11,347 bases of DNA from Candidatus Zipacnadia bacterium (GTDB lineage Bacteria > Armatimonadota > Zipacnadia > Zipacnadales > Zipacnadaceae): assembly GCA_029821515.1 (NCBI GenBank), contig JALGTD010000023.1:1-11347 (forward strand), read 5' to 3'. The position numbers were made by a program, and so were the translations under genes. A model generated the notes under the pieces. It was not told where the DNA came from and searched no databases. It saw only the letters and a list, made by a program, of their open reading frames with translations. Shown here in pieces: positions 1-7,102 of the stretch (within the stretch, counting starts at the first letter, position 1; each line of letters opens with the position of its first letter).

Positions 1-1853
1 GTCTGGAATCGTTCTCCTTCGGTCCGCGCGACGGCCAGACGTTCTGCGACTGCCCGAACTGCCGTGCCCTCAAGGAGTACATCAAGTTTCACGGATGGCC
101 GCACAACAACAACTCGGACCTGTTCTTCCGATGGCTGAACAAGGTAGCCTTCGAGCTGGAGCAAACCCATCCCGACAAACTGGTCGGAACCCTGGCTTAT
201 TACAGCTACGTCGTCCCGCCGCCGGAGATGCGCTTTCAACCCAATATCATCCCTTATATGTGTGTGACAATCGCCAACTCGGTGTTCCCGCGGTGCCGAA
301 CTGCCAACTACGACCTGTACGCACGCTGGGGCGACAAGGTCAACCAGACTGGCATATATGACTACGGCTACGGCATGGGCTACGCTATTCCCCGCATATA
401 CACTCATGTATTCCAGGACACTATCCAGTATGCAGTCAAGCACAACCTAAAAGGGTTTTATGCGGAGGTCTACCCGCACTGGGGATTGGATGGGCCCCGG
501 CTGTATATGATGGCGCGCATTCTCTGGAATCCCGATGTGGACTTAGACGGACTCCTCGACGAGTGGAACGCACGGATGTTCCGGGAAGCCGCCGAACCGA
601 TGAAGCAGTACTTCGCTCGGTGCGAGCAGGCCTGGAACGAGCAGCCCGACCTGGGCGGCTCCGACTTCGTGACCTGGCATCTGGTCGCCAACCCCGAGCA
701 GTTCCGGATCTTTACGCCGGAGATTATGGCGGAATGTACCGGTTACCTGGATGAAGCAGCGGCAATGGCGACCACCGACATCGTCAAAGAAAGGATTCAG
801 TTCTTCCGCAAGACCTGGGAGATCACGCTGCTGCTGAGCAGCGAGTGGTGGAAGGGTGAGCGAGTGCGCGAGCTCGTCGCAGAGGACGCCTCAATCAAGG
901 AGATGGCAGCAGCTCTGCGCATGGCGACCGAACGACCCTCACCTGAAGAGTACGAGGAACAGGTCAAGGAAATGGTGGATGGTGACCACATCGCCTTCTA
1001 CCCGGCCTGGACCAAGGAGGGCTGGCTGGTGGTCCCCCAGCCCGTCGAGAGCGACGGTGTACGTCACTGGGCTGCTACCAAGCTGGTTGACAACACAATC
1101 CGCGACGTCCAACAGCGCAAGTTTGCCACAGACAGGTGGATCCACCGGGTAATTAAGCGGCGCATTACTGACGCCTTCGAGCCGTCGGGGCCGGAGGCCT
1201 ACAACGCAGCAGTGAAAGACATATCTACCATGGCTCAGAAAATCGCGATAGCCCCCCTCGTGCCGCTACCCCTGATCCTCGACGGCGATCCCAGCGACGA
1301 AGCCTGGGAATCTGCTGAACCGATATCGGGCTTCACCGTCGTACCAGACAATCCCGCCAAGTACCCGACAACTGTCAAGATGGTGCATGATGACTGCAAC
1401 CTATATGTGGCAATCGAGTGTATGCAGGACACCAGCAAGTTATCGGGAATCCGGGTTCATCGTGACGGGCCTGTGGAGGCAGACGACTCAATAACGCTGT
1501 TCCTGCGCCCCTCCTCGGAAGACAAACCGTATCTGCAGGTGGCGATCAGTGCGGCGGGAGGTTTGTTGGATGCAATGTTCCTGCCGACTGGCCGCCAGCT
1601 CGGCGAGCCCTTGGAATACAAGTATGACTTTGTCTGGGCCACAAACGTGCACGAGGATCGGTGGACTGCCGAGCTGAGCGTACCGCTGAAGCAGATTGGG
1701 TGGTATCCAGTACATGCCTTCACACTACGGTGCAATGCCGTGCGGCGAGTGGTGAGCTGCGGGGATGAAACCTCCACCTGGTTCCCCAGATTCGGCGAGG
1801 AAGGCCCGGAGCATGTCCGCCACCAGGGCTGGCTGGTCCTGACGCCAAGCTAG
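1..1853 (+). CDS. DUF4838-type protein with C-terminal CBM9-like domain (5' partial)
   Basis: The reading frame is open from base 3, so the true start lies left of the window; 616 residues are visible. The N-terminal part looks like the DUF4838 family (glycoside-hydrolase-like proteins of unproven activity). It has a C-x-C-x-x-C cluster (residues 15-20), a segment resembling GWPHNNNSDLFFRW, and further on a GFYAEVYPHWGLDGP segment typical of the family. From about residue 415 to the end there is a carbohydrate family 9 binding-like domain: ILDGDPSDEAW, then DDCNLYVAIE, then EADDSITLFL, in the usual order. A role in binding or processing polysaccharide outside the cytoplasm is inferred; a signal peptide, if any, is outside the window. 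No RBS can be judged. The gene is convergent with the small - strand ORF to its right, and no clear hairpin plus T-run terminator follows. The ATG at 228 is internal, because the family match continues upstream of it. Confidence 0.8.
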   Translation, partial: LESFSFGPRDGQTFCDCPNCRALKEYIKFHGWPHNNNSDLFFRWLNKVAFELEQTHPDKLVGTLAYYSYVVPPPEMRFQPNIIPYMCVTIANSVFPRCRTANYDLYARWGDKVNQTGIYDYGYGMGYAIPRIYTHVFQDTIQYAVKHNLKGFYAEVYPHWGLDGPRLYMMARILWNPDVDLDGLLDEWNARMFREAAEPMKQYFARCEQAWNEQPDLGGSDFVTWHLVANPEQFRIFTPEIMAECTGYLDEAAAMATTDIVKERIQFFRKTWEITLLLSSEWWKGERVRELVAEDASIKEMAAALRMATERPSPEEYEEQVKEMVDGDHIAFYPAWTKEGWLVVPQPVESDGVRHWAATKLVDNTIRDVQQRKFATDRWIHRVIKRRITDAFEPSGPEAYNAAVKDISTMAQKIAIAPLVPLPLILDGDPSDEAWESAEPISGFTVVPDNPAKYPTTVKMVHDDCNLYVAIECMQDTSKLSGIRVHRDGPVEADDSITLFLRPSSEDKPYLQVAISAAGGLLDAMFLPTGRQLGEPLEYKYDFVWATNVHEDRWTAELSVPLKQIGWYPVHAFTLRCNAVRRVVSCGDETSTWFPRFGEEGPEHVRHQGWLVLTPS

Positions 1854-2060
1854 CCAACAAAATATCGTTGATTCGACAGCGGGGGGGCAGGCTTGGCACA
1901 TGGGCTGCATATCCTACGATGATAGCCGGACCGAGACAACCCCGTATTGGGCCGCAACCAGGCTTACTAAGTCTTTAGAGCGCAGTTGCCTGGAGATCCG
2001 GCAGTAGAGCACAAGCGGCACGCGCGCCTCCCCGAGAACTTCGAGCAAATCACCACAAAG
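1854..2060. other. Intergenic stretch holding an open extension of the small - strand ORF
   Basis: No gene with its own start and RBS was found here on either strand, and no convincing terminator. On the - strand the frame of the small ORF at 2061-2192 remains open after its TGA for 48 codons, to a TAG at 1914-1916. The conceptual product includes GDLLEVLGEARVPLVLYCRI and looks protein-like rather than random. A run of seven G lies near 1881-1887. Whether the extension is translated, or is decayed coding sequence, cannot be decided from sequence alone. Confidence 0.4.
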
Positions 2061-2192
2061 TCAAGCGCCACCAGATACCAATTGCACCAGTATGTGCCGC
2101 TTACGCTCCAGCCCGATCATTCCATCCAGGACAAAAGCGGCCAGCAGGCACAATGCCACCGCTGACATGGGAAGAACAAGCGCTTCATTCAT
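2061..2192 (-). CDS. Small single-span membrane protein, 43 residues (unrecognised)
   Basis: The ATG at 2192 starts a 43-codon frame ending in TGA (2061-2063). It is preceded by a strong Shine-Dalgarno run (GGGGGGAG, 2208-2201) 8 bases upstream. The product has one hydrophobic stretch at about residues 4-28 (LVLPMSAVALCLLAAFVLDG and onward). A basic ERKRH patch follows at residues 29-33, which by the positive-inside rule suggests an N-out/C-in small membrane protein. It lies 101 bases downstream of the TPR gene on the same strand, with no obvious promoter or terminator between, so co-transcription is plausible. After the TGA the same frame stays open for 48 more codons. The ORF may therefore be the front of a longer gene interrupted by a nonsense change (or sequencing error), or a readthrough case. 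No family is recognised. The support is the RBS, the hydropathy pattern and the extension. Confidence 0.45.
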   Translation of the reverse strand: MNEALVLPMSAVALCLLAAFVLDGMIGLERKRHILVQLVSGGA

Positions 2193-2200
2193 CTTTACAT

Positions 2201-2208
2201 CTCCCCCC
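2201..2208 (-). promoter_or_regulatory. Ribosome binding site for the small membrane ORF
   Basis: On the - strand this reads GGGGGGAG, with 8 bases before the ATG at 2192. It is the strongest purine-rich site in the stretch between the TPR gene and the DUF4838 gene, and it is the main reason for calling the 43-residue ORF real. Confidence 0.5.
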
Positions 2209-2293
2209 TCACGTCCAATGCCAGCTCAACCGATATGCCTCACTTTCGTCGGCACCAACCGAGTCCACTATTTCTGATGCTCGGCGAATTCCT

Positions 2294-2890
2294 CTACTGA
2301 CGTTCATCAGTGTTTTCCGGTTCTTCGTCAGAGATCTCATCCAGAGGCTCAAGAAGGTCAGAGCTCTCCTCATCGCGCTGGGGAAACACTCCGCCTACTT
2401 CTGCTATTTCCTGCTGGGGGCCAACTTCGTCGAAGCTCTCAAGAGCATCAAAACTCTCATCGTCATGCAGGAAAGGAGCAGCTTCCTCTTCCGTCGGTTG
2501 GTCAGCGGCAGCTTCCTCGAGCGAGTCAAACTCGTCGCGGGCACGGGCTTGTCGTCGCCTCACGAAGGGATCAGGCGGGATTTCGTGGAGCCGCTTGACG
2601 TGGGCTGCACCCTGGGGGTCAATCTTCTCCAGTGCTTTCCAAGCTTTCTCGTCGTCGCGGTTGGCGCGCAGAATGAACTGATACTGGCGGGAGGCACGGT
2701 CAATCGCACCTGCTTCAATGTAGCGCTCAGCTAGCCAGTGACGCACCTCCATAAAAGTTCCGTCGATCCGCAACGCCTCGCGGGCATGCTCAACGGCCCA
2801 AGCCAGCCGATCACCAGCGTAAGCCTGCTGAGCCTCTGCGAAGATCGCCTCGGCTTCTCGCCGTCTTTGCGAAGTACTGTTTTCATTCAT
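2294..2890 (-). CDS. TPR-repeat protein with acidic C-terminal tail
   Basis: The protein has 198 residues. The N-terminal half is helical with tetratricopeptide spacing: a first repeat at about 10-43 (A-x-x-A-Y ... A-x-x-H-A-R-E-A-L-R-I-D), a second at about 47-79 (LAERYIEAGAIDRASRQYQF) and a partial third around 81-91. TPRs mediate protein-protein contacts; no catalytic motif is visible. A basic hinge (RRRQARAR, 111-118) leads into a tail with 31 Asp/Glu among the last 80 residues. The tail carries recurring F/S-D-x-L-E elements (FDSLEE, FDALES, SDLLEP) and is likely disordered. No signal peptide is seen, so a cytoplasmic location is inferred. The chosen start, ATG at 2890, has AGGAG 9 bases upstream. 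An in-frame ATG at 2896 is too close to that site, and a TTG at 2953 would add 21 residues with no good RBS. The gene is divergent from the rimP operon. No specific function is recognised. Confidence 0.75.
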   Translation of the reverse strand: MNENSTSQRRREAEAIFAEAQQAYAGDRLAWAVEHAREALRIDGTFMEVRHWLAERYIEAGAIDRASRQYQFILRANRDDEKAWKALEKIDPQGAAHVKRLHEIPPDPFVRRRQARARDEFDSLEEAAADQPTEEEAAPFLHDDESFDALESFDEVGPQQEIAEVGGVFPQRDEESSDLLEPLDEISDEEPENTDERQ

Positions 2891-2899
2891 TGACATCCA

Positions 2900-2904
2900 C
2901 TCCT
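2900..2904 (-). promoter_or_regulatory. Ribosome binding site deciding the TPR gene start
   Basis: AGGAG on the - strand is 9 bases before the ATG at 2890 but only 3 bases before the in-frame ATG at 2896. This favours the 2890 start. Confidence 0.6.
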
Positions 2905-2957
2905 GGGCCAGATCAAGCAGGAAATCAGGCCCTTCACAACGGCTTTGCACCAAGCAT

Positions 2958-2963
2958 TTTATA
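2958..2963 (-). promoter_or_regulatory. Possible -10 box for the TPR gene
   Basis: The - strand reads TATAAA here, about 68 bases upstream of the TPR gene start, within an AT-rich patch. No good -35 hexamer is found at 16-18 bases, so this is a weak call. Confidence 0.3.
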
Positions 2964-3014
2964 ACTTCTACAGTGAAGTGAATATCCCTTCTCGCTGCCG
3001 CTAACTATATCTGC

Positions 3015-3036
3015 CAAGGATCGCACGAAGTCCTTG
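3015..3036. repeat. Inverted repeat overlapping the operon -35 box
   Basis: CAAGGA (3015-3020) and TCCTTG (3031-3036) are perfect 6-base inverted arms separated by 10 bases. The right arm overlaps the first three bases of the proposed -35 box at 3034-3039. The symmetry and position would suit an operator, but 6-base arms can arise by chance. Confidence 0.3.
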
Positions 3037-3062
3037 CATTTACCAGTTAAATAAAGTATAAT
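3034..3062 (+). promoter_or_regulatory. Sigma-70-type promoter of the rimP-ribF operon
   Basis: TTGCAT (3034-3039, four of six matching TTGACA) is followed by a 17-base spacer and a perfect TATAAT (3057-3062). The spacer is AT-rich. The start of transcription would be near 3069, giving a leader of about 100 bases before rimP. This is the only strong promoter seen ahead of the seven-gene + strand run. Confidence 0.75.
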
Positions 3063-3076
3063 ATCATCGTTTCAAT

Positions 3077-3117
3077 CTCAGGTAGCAATTCCTGGGAGTG
3101 GGTTTGGGCCCACTCCC
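3077..3117 (+). promoter_or_regulatory. rimP leader stem-loop, possible attenuator
   Basis: A perfect 9-base inverted repeat, GGGAGTGGG (3094-3102) and CCCACTCCC (3109-3117) with a 6-base loop, lies in the 5' leader between the promoter and rimP. An alternative upstream hairpin can form between CTCAGG (3077-3082) and CCTGGG (3091-3096, one T-G wobble). It uses the first three Gs of the long stem, so the two folds exclude each other, as in attenuators. Leader stem-loops are known ahead of rimP-nusA operons, for example the rimP-leader motif of gamma-proteobacteria. The stem here is not followed by a clear T-run (TGTCGTTTA), so it would be a weak intrinsic terminator. It may instead be a pausing, stability or protein-binding element. 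Confidence 0.55.
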
Positions 3118-3171
3118 TGTCGTTTATATGATTGACGTTAGCGAGGCGGCAGAGCGAATTGGTGATCGCAA

Positions 3172-3645
3172 ATGTGGCAGCAACGCCATCCGGTGCTTGA
3201 CGAAATTGAACCAGAAATCGCCCAGATGTTGGAGGCATTTGGGTATGAGCTGGTCCTGGCAAAGCTCACAGGTCCAGCCGGCGGGCAGAACCTGACTTTG
3301 TATATTGACAAGCCTGGGGGCGTCCACAGCGACGAATGTGCCGAGATGTCAAAGAAGGTTTCTGTGCTGCTGGAAACGATAGACTCGAATCGCCACAATT
3401 ACGAGATTGTCGTTTCCTCGCCCGGGATGGACCGTCCTATTGTTCAAGAAACAGATTTCGAGCGTTTTGTCGAGGAGAAGGCAAGACTGACAATCGAGAG
3501 AGCAGAAGGCCGACAGACGCTGACCGGCATAATCAAAGGCCTAACTGGCAGTTGCGTGGTAATGCAAATAGATGGGGATACGGTGGCAGTTCCCCTATCC
3601 GGTCTTGTGGCTGCCCGTCTGGTACCAGAATGGCAGGAGATATAG
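3172..3645 (+). CDS. rimP: Ribosome maturation factor RimP
   Basis: The protein has 157 residues, a normal length for the family. RimP binds the immature 30S subunit and promotes its maturation in the cytoplasm. The N-terminal alpha/beta domain (about 1-88) shows the usual start (I-x-x-M-L-E-A-F-G-Y-E-L-V), the conserved GGVHSDECAEMSKKVSVLLE segment (49-68) and the family signature YEIVVSSPGMDRPI (77-90). The C-terminal SH3-like domain spans about 91-157. The ATG at 3172 is the first start after an in-frame TGA at 3163-3165 and has only a weak site (GGTGAT, 3161-3166) upstream. It is the first gene of the operon, behind a leader with a stem-loop, and nusA follows after 48 bases. Confidence 0.95.
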   Translation: MWQQRHPVLDEIEPEIAQMLEAFGYELVLAKLTGPAGGQNLTLYIDKPGGVHSDECAEMSKKVSVLLETIDSNRHNYEIVVSSPGMDRPIVQETDFERFVEEKARLTIERAEGRQTLTGIIKGLTGSCVVMQIDGDTVAVPLSGLVAARLVPEWQEI

Positions 3646-3693
3646 CGGCGAGAGGAATGCCTCCACAAATCGGTTCCACAAGGTGAACGGATT

Positions 3694-4965
3694 ATGAACG
3701 GTGACCTGATAGAGGCACTCGAACAATTACAGAAAGAAAAAGACATCCCCATGTCTTCTCTGCTGCAGACGGTAGAGATAGCCATGACTTCGGCATACCG
3801 CAAGCGGTATGGCGGGGCCGCGGATGTTCACATAAAGATAGACCCCGAACAGAAGAAGGTGCGGCTGTTTGCGCGCACCGAGCAGATAACTGATAAGGCT
3901 GCCACGGACGAGGAGGACCTGGATCTGGAGAGCATCGAATCTTCTGAGCTATATCAGGAGCAGGAGATAGATGCTCACGACTTCGGGCGTATTGCCGCCC
4001 AGACTGCCAAGCAGGTGGTAATCCAGCGCATCCGTGAGGCGGAACGTGAGATCACTTATGACCGATTCGCGCAGCGAATTGGCGAGGCGCTCACCGCTGA
4101 GGTGCAGCGCCGCGACGCCCGCAGTGTCTTTTTGATGATCGGCGATGCCGAGACCGTTCTGCCCTCCAATGAACAAATTCCCGGTGAACCGTACCGATTT
4201 AACGACCGTATCAGGGTCTACATTCTGAACGTACGCAAGACAACCAAAAATCCACAGATCATCGTCTCGCGGACGCATCCGACCCTGGTAAAGCGTCTGT
4301 TCGAACTCGAGATACCTGAGGTCTATGAGGGGATCGTCGAGATCATGTCAGTAGCCCGCGAGCCAGGGGCCCGTTCCAAAGTTGCTGTCCAGTCCTACGA
4401 CTCCCAGGTTGACCCGGTTGGCGCCTGTGTAGGTCACCGCGGCGGTCGCGTCCAAGCCATCGTTGATGAGCTACGCGGCGAGAAGATCGATATCGTTCGC
4501 TACGATGAGGAACTAACCGAATTTTTGAAGAATGCCCTCTCCCCAGCCCGGGTCAGCCGGGTGATCCTTGACGAAGAAGAACACGCAGCGACTATCATTG
4601 CTCCCGACGACCAGCTTTCCCTGGCTATTGGCCGACGCGGGCAAAATGTGCGCCTGGCAGCCCAGCTTACCGGCTGGAAGATTGACATTCGCAGCCATAC
4701 CCAGTGGGAAGAGCAGCAGGAAGCTGCCAAGGCTAAAGCCGCCTGGCCCGAGACGCTGCGGGTCTACGAATTAGCCCGCGAGTTGGATGTCGAGAGCCGC
4801 GACCTGGTGGAAATCCTCCAGGACGAGAACATAGATGTGACCAGTCATGCCAGCAATGTCACCGGCGAACAGGCGGACGTGATGCGCCAATTGCTGGCTG
4901 GAGGCACCGGCACACTGGACGAGTTAGAAGCCGGAGAAATAATTATCGATGTTGACGAGAGCTGA
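3694..4965 (+). CDS. nusA: Transcription factor NusA with extra C-terminal IF2_N-like domain
   Basis: The protein has 423 residues. NusA binds RNA polymerase and nascent RNA and controls pausing, termination and antitermination. Visible parts are the polymerase-binding N-terminal domain (1 to about 130, with DFGRIAAQTAKQVVIQRIRE at 96-115), an S1-like domain (about 133-195), KH1 (about 205-275, with GACVGHRGGRVQAI) and KH2 (about 283-335, with LAIGRRGQNVRLAAQLTGWK at 310-329). The core then normally ends. Here a linker leads into residues 353-402, starting ETLRVYELARELDVESRDLV and followed by VTSHASNV. This closely resembles the N-terminal domain of bacterial IF-2 (IF2_N) rather than the acidic repeats of E. 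coli NusA. The ATG at 3694 has AAGGTGA 7 bases upstream. The next gene is infB after 80 bases, with no ylxR or ylxQ between. Confidence 0.95.
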   Translation: MNGDLIEALEQLQKEKDIPMSSLLQTVEIAMTSAYRKRYGGAADVHIKIDPEQKKVRLFARTEQITDKAATDEEDLDLESIESSELYQEQEIDAHDFGRIAAQTAKQVVIQRIREAEREITYDRFAQRIGEALTAEVQRRDARSVFLMIGDAETVLPSNEQIPGEPYRFNDRIRVYILNVRKTTKNPQIIVSRTHPTLVKRLFELEIPEVYEGIVEIMSVAREPGARSKVAVQSYDSQVDPVGACVGHRGGRVQAIVDELRGEKIDIVRYDEELTEFLKNALSPARVSRVILDEEEHAATIIAPDDQLSLAIGRRGQNVRLAAQLTGWKIDIRSHTQWEEQQEAAKAKAAWPETLRVYELARELDVESRDLVEILQDENIDVTSHASNVTGEQADVMRQLLAGGTGTLDELEAGEIIIDVDES

Positions 4966-5031
4966 CAAATCAGCCATAGTAGCAGGAGAAGCTAGCCAGT
5001 CCGCGACCACCCAAAGCACAAACAGCGGCGT

Positions 5032-5036
5032 GGAGG
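5032..5036 (+). promoter_or_regulatory. Ribosome binding site fixing the TTG start of infB
   Basis: GGAGG, followed by 9 bases and then TTG GCT AAA ATC CGC. The encoded MAKIRI start is the usual beginning of IF-2, so the rare TTG start is well supported. Confidence 0.8.
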
Positions 5037-5045
5037 CGTTCTTAA

Positions 5046-7037
5046 TTGGCTAAAATCCGCATCTTTTCGCTAGCCAACAAACTGGGACTACGCAGTGAGG
5101 CGCTTATCAAGGTCCTTGCAGAGATGGGCATCGAGGACGTCACTGCAGCATCAGCAGTCGACCCGGATACTGCATCGGCTGCCGTGGAGCTACTTGTCGA
5201 GCAGGCTCAACAGGCCCGCCGCGAGGCCCAGGCTGCTGCCGAGGCTCAAGCCACCCAGGAAGAAGCCCGGGTTGAGCCAGCTAAAGGACAGCCAGGGGTT
5301 GCGGAGGAAGAATGGGAAGAGGAATTCGCTGCTCCGGTTCACGACGCCGACCTCGAAGAGGGTCTGGCCGAGTTAGAGCGACACCTTGCCGAACTGCAGG
5401 CCGCTGCTGAGGCCGAACATACTGAGATTAAAGAAATCAAACCCCTCTCGGAGTTGGCGGCCCGACCCAGTGGCGAGCGGCCCGACTCCGCAGTTGAAGT
5501 GCCTCCAGTTGTCACCGTTCTGGGCCACGTCGACCACGGCAAGACCACTCTGTTGGATGCGCTGCGCCAGACCGACGTCGTCTCCGGAGAAAGTGGCGGT
5601 ATCACCCAGCATATCGGTGCCTCCGAGGTCTCCACCGATGCTAAGACCATTGTTTTCATAGACACACCCGGTCACGAAGCCTTTACCGCGATGCGGGCGC
5701 GCGGCGCGCAGGTCACCGACATTGCTGTGCTGATAGTAGCTGCCGACGACGGCGTGATGCCCCAGACTGTTGAGGCTATCAACCACATCAAGGCGGCGGG
5801 CGTACCAATGATAGTGGCTATCAACAAGATTGACCTGCCCAACGCCGACATCGAGGCAGCCAAGCAAGATCTGCTGCAGCGTGAGATAGTACCCGAAGAA
5901 TGGGGTGGCGACACTATCGTCGTACCAATCTCCGCACTCCAGCACGAGGGGCTCGATGAGCTGCTGGATATGATTCTGCTGGTCGCCGAGGTTCAGGAGC
6001 TTTGGGCCGACCCCGACGCCGAATTCGTTGGCGTCGTTATCGAGTCAAGTGTTGATCCCAGCGAGGGAACCCTGGCCACCGTTTTGATCCGCAACGGCAC
6101 CCTCTCGGTAGGCGACATTGTAATATGTGGCACCTCGTGGGGCCGGGTACGTCACCTCCGTGACTGGCGCGGCAAATCTGTCAAGACTATGCAGCCGGGC
6201 CGACCGGTGGAAGTGATCGGATTGGAGCATGTAGTCGAAGCCGGTGAAATAATGGAGACTGTCCAGAACACCAAGGAGGCCCGCAGTCGCGCCGAACAGG
6301 CCCAGCAAGACGAACGCGAACGCCAACTGATGGGCCAGGCCGAGGTGCAACTACGTCACCTGCAGCAGCAATTCGGCTCCGGGCTGGTCAAGGAGCTGAA
6401 TATTGTACTGAAGTCAGATGTGTGGGGCTCGGCCCAGGCCGTTGAAGCTAACCTCAGGAATCTAAGTGAGGAACTTGATGAAATAGACATCAACGTCGTC
6501 CACAGCAGCGTCGGCGACGTCACAGAGTCCGATGTGCTTCTCGCTGCCGCCTCCGAAGCCATCGTAATGGGCTTTCGCGTTGAACTAAGCAGTGGCGCCC
6601 GCCGTGCAGCTCAAGATGAGCACGTTGAGATCCGCAGCTACGACGTAATCTATGAAGCACTCGATGATATTAGCCAGGCTATGGTGGGAATGCTCGACCC
6701 CATCTACGAAGAGCAGTTCATCGGTGAGGCCGAGGTCCTCCAAACCTTCGCGGTCTCGCGGGTTGGCACGGTGGCTGGCTGCCGGGTCAACGATGGCCGG
6801 CTGGTCCACGGAGTCCGTATTGAGGTTATGCGCGACGGCGAACAACTATTCGACGGTGAACTGACTTCCCTGCGTCGGTTCGAGAACGACGTCGCCACGG
6901 TGGAAGCGCCCCAGGAGTGTGGTGTAGCTACCGCAGACTTCAACGACTGGGAGCCTGGGGACATCATCAACGCCTACCAGAAGGTGGAAGTCGAACGGTC
7001 TCTGCCCAAGGGAATGACCAAGTCGGCCGGCTCCTAG
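5046..7037 (+). CDS. infB: Translation initiation factor IF-2
   Basis: The protein has 663 residues, a short form for the family. IF-2 is the GTPase that brings fMet-tRNA to the 30S subunit and promotes subunit joining. An IF2_N domain (about 1-52) is followed by a low-complexity Ala/Glu-rich linker (about 53-150). The G domain shows G1 GHVDHGKTT (160-168), switch [10 protein letters not shown] (184-192), G3 DTPGH (206-210), G4 NKID (260-263) and G5 SAL (296-298). After it come domain II, a helical linker rich in Arg, Glu and Gln (about 408-445), domain III ([17 protein letters not shown] at 487-503) and the C-terminal tRNA-binding domain ending near 650. It starts with TTG, supported by GGAGG 9 bases upstream and the conserved MAKIRI. 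All GTPase motifs are intact. It lies between nusA and ylxP. Confidence 0.97.
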   Translation: MAKIRIFSLANKLGLRSEALIKVLAEMGIEDVTAASAVDPDTASAAVELLVEQAQQARREAQAAAEAQATQEEARVEPAKGQPGVAEEEWEEEFAAPVHDADLEEGLAELERHLAELQAAAEAEHTEIKEIKPLSELAARPSGERPDSAVEVPPVVTVLGHVDHGKTTLLDALRQTDVVSGESGGITQHIGASEVSTDAKTIVFIDTPGHEAFTAMRARGAQVTDIAVLIVAADDGVMPQTVEAINHIKAAGVPMIVAINKIDLPNADIEAAKQDLLQREIVPEEWGGDTIVVPISALQHEGLDELLDMILLVAEVQELWADPDAEFVGVVIESSVDPSEGTLATVLIRNGTLSVGDIVICGTSWGRVRHLRDWRGKSVKTMQPGRPVEVIGLEHVVEAGEIMETVQNTKEARSRAEQAQQDERERQLMGQAEVQLRHLQQQFGSGLVKELNIVLKSDVWGSAQAVEANLRNLSEELDEIDINVVHSSVGDVTESDVLLAAASEAIVMGFRVELSSGARRAAQDEHVEIRSYDVIYEALDDISQAMVGMLDPIYEEQFIGEAEVLQTFAVSRVGTVAGCRVNDGRLVHGVRIEVMRDGEQLFDGELTSLRRFENDVATVEAPQECGVATADFNDWEPGDIINAYQKVEVERSLPKGMTKSAGS

Positions 7038-7102
7038 CGGCGCGCCGCCCGACAAGCTGTTCGGTCCACAGCAGAAATCTCAGTGCTGAACAAGCGAGAC
7101 AA

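Noticed and set aside
2061..2063. Selenocysteine at the in-frame TGA of the small ORF
   Set aside because: No clear bacterial SECIS-type hairpin was seen just downstream, and no selenoprotein family was recognised. Kept only as one option in the finding.
2153..2734. 193-codon + strand ORF
   Set aside because: It lies mostly antisense to the TPR gene, has no family likeness and no good RBS. The - strand frame shows regular TPR spacing and a good RBS, so this is a shadow frame.
2294..2953. Longer TPR protein starting at TTG 2953
   Set aside because: The extra 21 residues have no RBS and no TPR character; the ATG at 2890 has AGGAG at good spacing.
3128..3295. Leader peptide ORF beginning at ATG 3128, ahead of rimP
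   Set aside because: It runs out of frame into rimP with no RBS, and there is no sign of an attenuation-type codon run.
5373..5945. 190-codon - strand ORF inside infB
   Set aside because: It is antisense to the highly conserved IF-2 G domain, and its length is explained by codon bias of the sense strand.
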